Source: Trematomus loennbergii (taxonomy: Eukaryota; Chordata; Actinopteri; Perciformes; Nototheniidae). Taken from it: DNA of 64,000 bases. Within the stretch, counting starts at the first letter, position 1. Every line of letters begins with the position of its first letter. Below, one piece after another: positions 62,097 through 64,000 of the stretch. A model generated the notes under the pieces. That model was given only the letters and a program-made list of their open reading frames with translations. It searched no databases and was not told the DNA's origin. The stretch covers positions 17,947,075-18,011,074 of the forward strand of contig JAAOOA010000027.1 of the NCBI GenBank assembly GCA_012861695.1, read 5' to 3'. A program made the translations under genes and the position numbers.

Positions 62097-62640
62097 CAAC
62101 ATGGTCCATAAAAGTGAGACACAGGAAGAGAGAAAAAAGCAATTACACGAGGAATGATATCGCCAATATAGTTTTATTGCAGCTTTAACCTTCTACAAAG
62201 ACTTTGATGTATTATATCCCATAAAAAAAGGACTTGATAGTAAAAAAAATCCCTTTCTCCAGGTATATAGACTGACTTACATGATTGAGCTGTCACTTTT
62301 CATGTATGCTATAAACTAGAGCTGAAGTGATTGGTCAATAAATCAATTATCTGATCGACAGATACAAGGTCCCTTTCAAGCATTAATATCAAAGGAATGC
62401 AAAACGTTCCTGAGTTTCAGCTAACATCAGATGGAAAGATATTTGATAGATGCCAAGGGAAGTTAAGACATCCTCATAAGACACATAAAACATACTGAGA
62501 CACACATGAATAAAGAATAACCCGTGAGGAGAAAAAGTGCAGGAGTGATAGCTTCCCGGATTACTGCAGACAGCTGTCACTATCATAAATGTTAAGATTT
62601 GCTGCTTTTCTTAGTGTCATATATCATAGTATGTAAATAA

Positions 62641-62749
62641 AAAAAATAAATAAAGGGCTTTTTGAACATTAAAGCAGGTAAACATGTCACAGTAGGCAAA
62701 AAACACAAATACGAACCTGAAAAGGAGCAGAATAGGGCTCCTTTGAAGC
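62641..62749. mobile_element. MITE family D, right-end fragment
   Basis: CTTTTTGAACATTAAAGCAG, AAACATGTCACAGTAGG, CAAATACGAACCTGAAAAGG and AATAGGGCTCCTTTGAAG repeat the end of 57334-57790 and preserve its right terminus better. The left part is absent. Confidence 0.65.
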
Positions 62750-63159
62750 TAGGTATTAGGGTTTAGACACCAACAGACAGAGACAGACTGACAGAGAGGG
62801 TGTCAGGGCTGAGAGGCAGGAGTTTACAGCAACAGGGGATTCACCAGACACCAAAGACATTTCAAATAAAAGAATGAAAGCAGACAGGAAAAAAGAGAGT
62901 GCTGTCACAACTGACAAACAATTGATTTGAGGACGCTTTAAAACAAACGCTTACTCTTGAAATAAAAAAAGATAGAGATGTTTATCAAGGCTCTTACGTG
63001 TCAAACAGGGAACGTGTGATTTGCTGTTTTGTTTATAAATCCGTTATTCTATTTATGTCTTATCTCTCTCTGTTGCCACCCTTCACACTTTCTTACTGAT
63101 AGTAACACATTGTTGTCCATAGCAACAACATTGCTGCTGTGATGACAGATTCACAGAGT

Positions 63160-63169
63160 GATATATATA

Positions 63170-63219
<50 letters not shown>
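63160..63219. repeat. (TA)n/(TG)n microsatellite
   Basis: ATATATATAT followed by about 24 TG units. Confidence 0.95.
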
Positions 63220-63221
<2 letters not shown>

Positions 63222-63519
63222 ACTCATTAGCACACATTATGCCACCCACCTCTACAGTAGTAGTGGAAAGGTATTCAATCTCTTCTCTTCTTTCTCTGTT
63301 TCTACCTTAATTACATTCCATTCAAATTATCCTAATTGCCGTGAATTGCAACATTCATATTTCTCGCCAAAACAAAACGCAAGATTAGATAGACAAATAA
63401 TTAAAAGCACTTGCATGCATTTTTCAGACAATTTAGAGGCAGTAATTCATTTATGATCGCCCTGAAGAACATCTCTATTAACTCAACTAATACGTTAGAT
63501 AATTGGATATTTGGCAATC

Positions 63520-63700
63520 TGGCAGAGGTGTGGACTCGAGTCACATGACTTGGACTCGAGTCAGACTCGAGTCACCAATTTGATGACTTTGGACTCGACT
63601 TGACAAAATCACAAAACACTTGCGACTCGACTTGGACTTGAACACCAATGACTCGGGACTTGACTTGGACTTGAGCCTTCTGACTTGAGGTGACTTGATA
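63520..63700. repeat. Dispersed repeat of GACTCGAGTC/GACTTGGACTTG units
   Basis: Starts GGTGTGGACTCGAGTCACAT and carries many variants of GACTCGAGTC (self-complementary), GACTTGGACTTGA and ACTCGACTTG. This is a familiar high-copy fish repeat. The whole element probably runs past 64000. Confidence 0.65.
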
Positions 63701-64000
63701 ATTTAATTCAGGGTCTCCAACACGCCGATCGCGAGATGCCGTTAGAAGAGCAGACTCCCGTCGGGGAGAGCAGAATCTTCAGCCGCTGCAACTCTTGCTG
63801 GAATCCAATCCATGCAGGCAGGGGGGGACTTTATTTTGCTGAGCCACCATGCGGCCAATCATATGCGAGGACACACTAGGATCATACCATTATGTGAAAG
63901 AAGGGTGGGGGGCAGACGCTCCAAAGACAGCAGGTGTAGTGGTACAGGCCAGCTACACAGAGCGACGGGGAGCCGGATTTAAATGCAAGCGCGTCGGAAA
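63701..64000. repeat. Probable repeat continuing past the window
   Basis: GGGTCTCCAACACGCCGATCG resembles the start of a second common fish element and may be nested in, or joined to, the GACTCGAGTC repeat. Incomplete, so unclassified. Confidence 0.4.

Overview
The window is vertebrate nuclear DNA, almost certainly from a spiny-rayed (percomorph) teleost fish. The evidence is two genes split by GT-AG introns, long (CA)n/(TG)n and (TATC)n microsatellites, and a dense set of fish-type mobile elements: L2- and Rex1/CR1-like LINE pieces, a tRNA-derived SINE, hAT elements and TTAA-ended MITEs. There are no operons, CRISPR arrays or rRNA genes. Species assignment is inference.

Layout. Positions 1-23,200 look like a gene-poor flank made of LINE remnants (1-551, 2645-3225, 11640-11930, 21560-21890), a 770-bp hAT element with a target-site duplication (3984-4753), a second hAT-like element (9101-9589), a SINE (11984-12140), MITEs (5970-6191, 16208-16796, 16913-17268) and microsatellites. 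No protein gene was recognised there.

Positions 23,830-35,558 (+) hold a complete five-exon neuronal pentraxin 2 gene (nptx2). Every splice junction is visible and the joined coding sequence is 1,350 nt (449 residues). Intron 1 ends in a roughly 240-bp (TATC)n tract only about 65 bp before exon 2. Intron 2 carries a 974-bp MITE and two other dispersed repeats. Positions 35,559-48,850 are the 3' flank and intergenic DNA, with long (TG)n tracts, a percomorph dispersed repeat and a 54-bp minisatellite.

Positions 49,224-61,078 (+) hold the first six coding exons of baiap2l1 (IRTKS, an I-BAR protein); the rest lies beyond the right edge. Exons 1-4 are clean. Exons 5 and 6 together lack three single bases relative to the expected frame, so this copy is either mis-sequenced or damaged there. 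The right edge (63,520-64,000) is another dispersed repeat.

Functionally the genes are independent: nptx2 encodes a secreted synaptic pentraxin that clusters AMPA receptors, and baiap2l1 encodes a membrane-curving, actin-linked adaptor. Their adjacency matches the NPTX2-BAIAP2L1 neighbourhood on human chromosome 7. No previously undescribed system was identified. The observations most worth checking are the baiap2l1 frameshifts, the repeat next to nptx2 exon 2, cAMP-response elements in and around nptx2, and MITE families with related TTAAAG ends.
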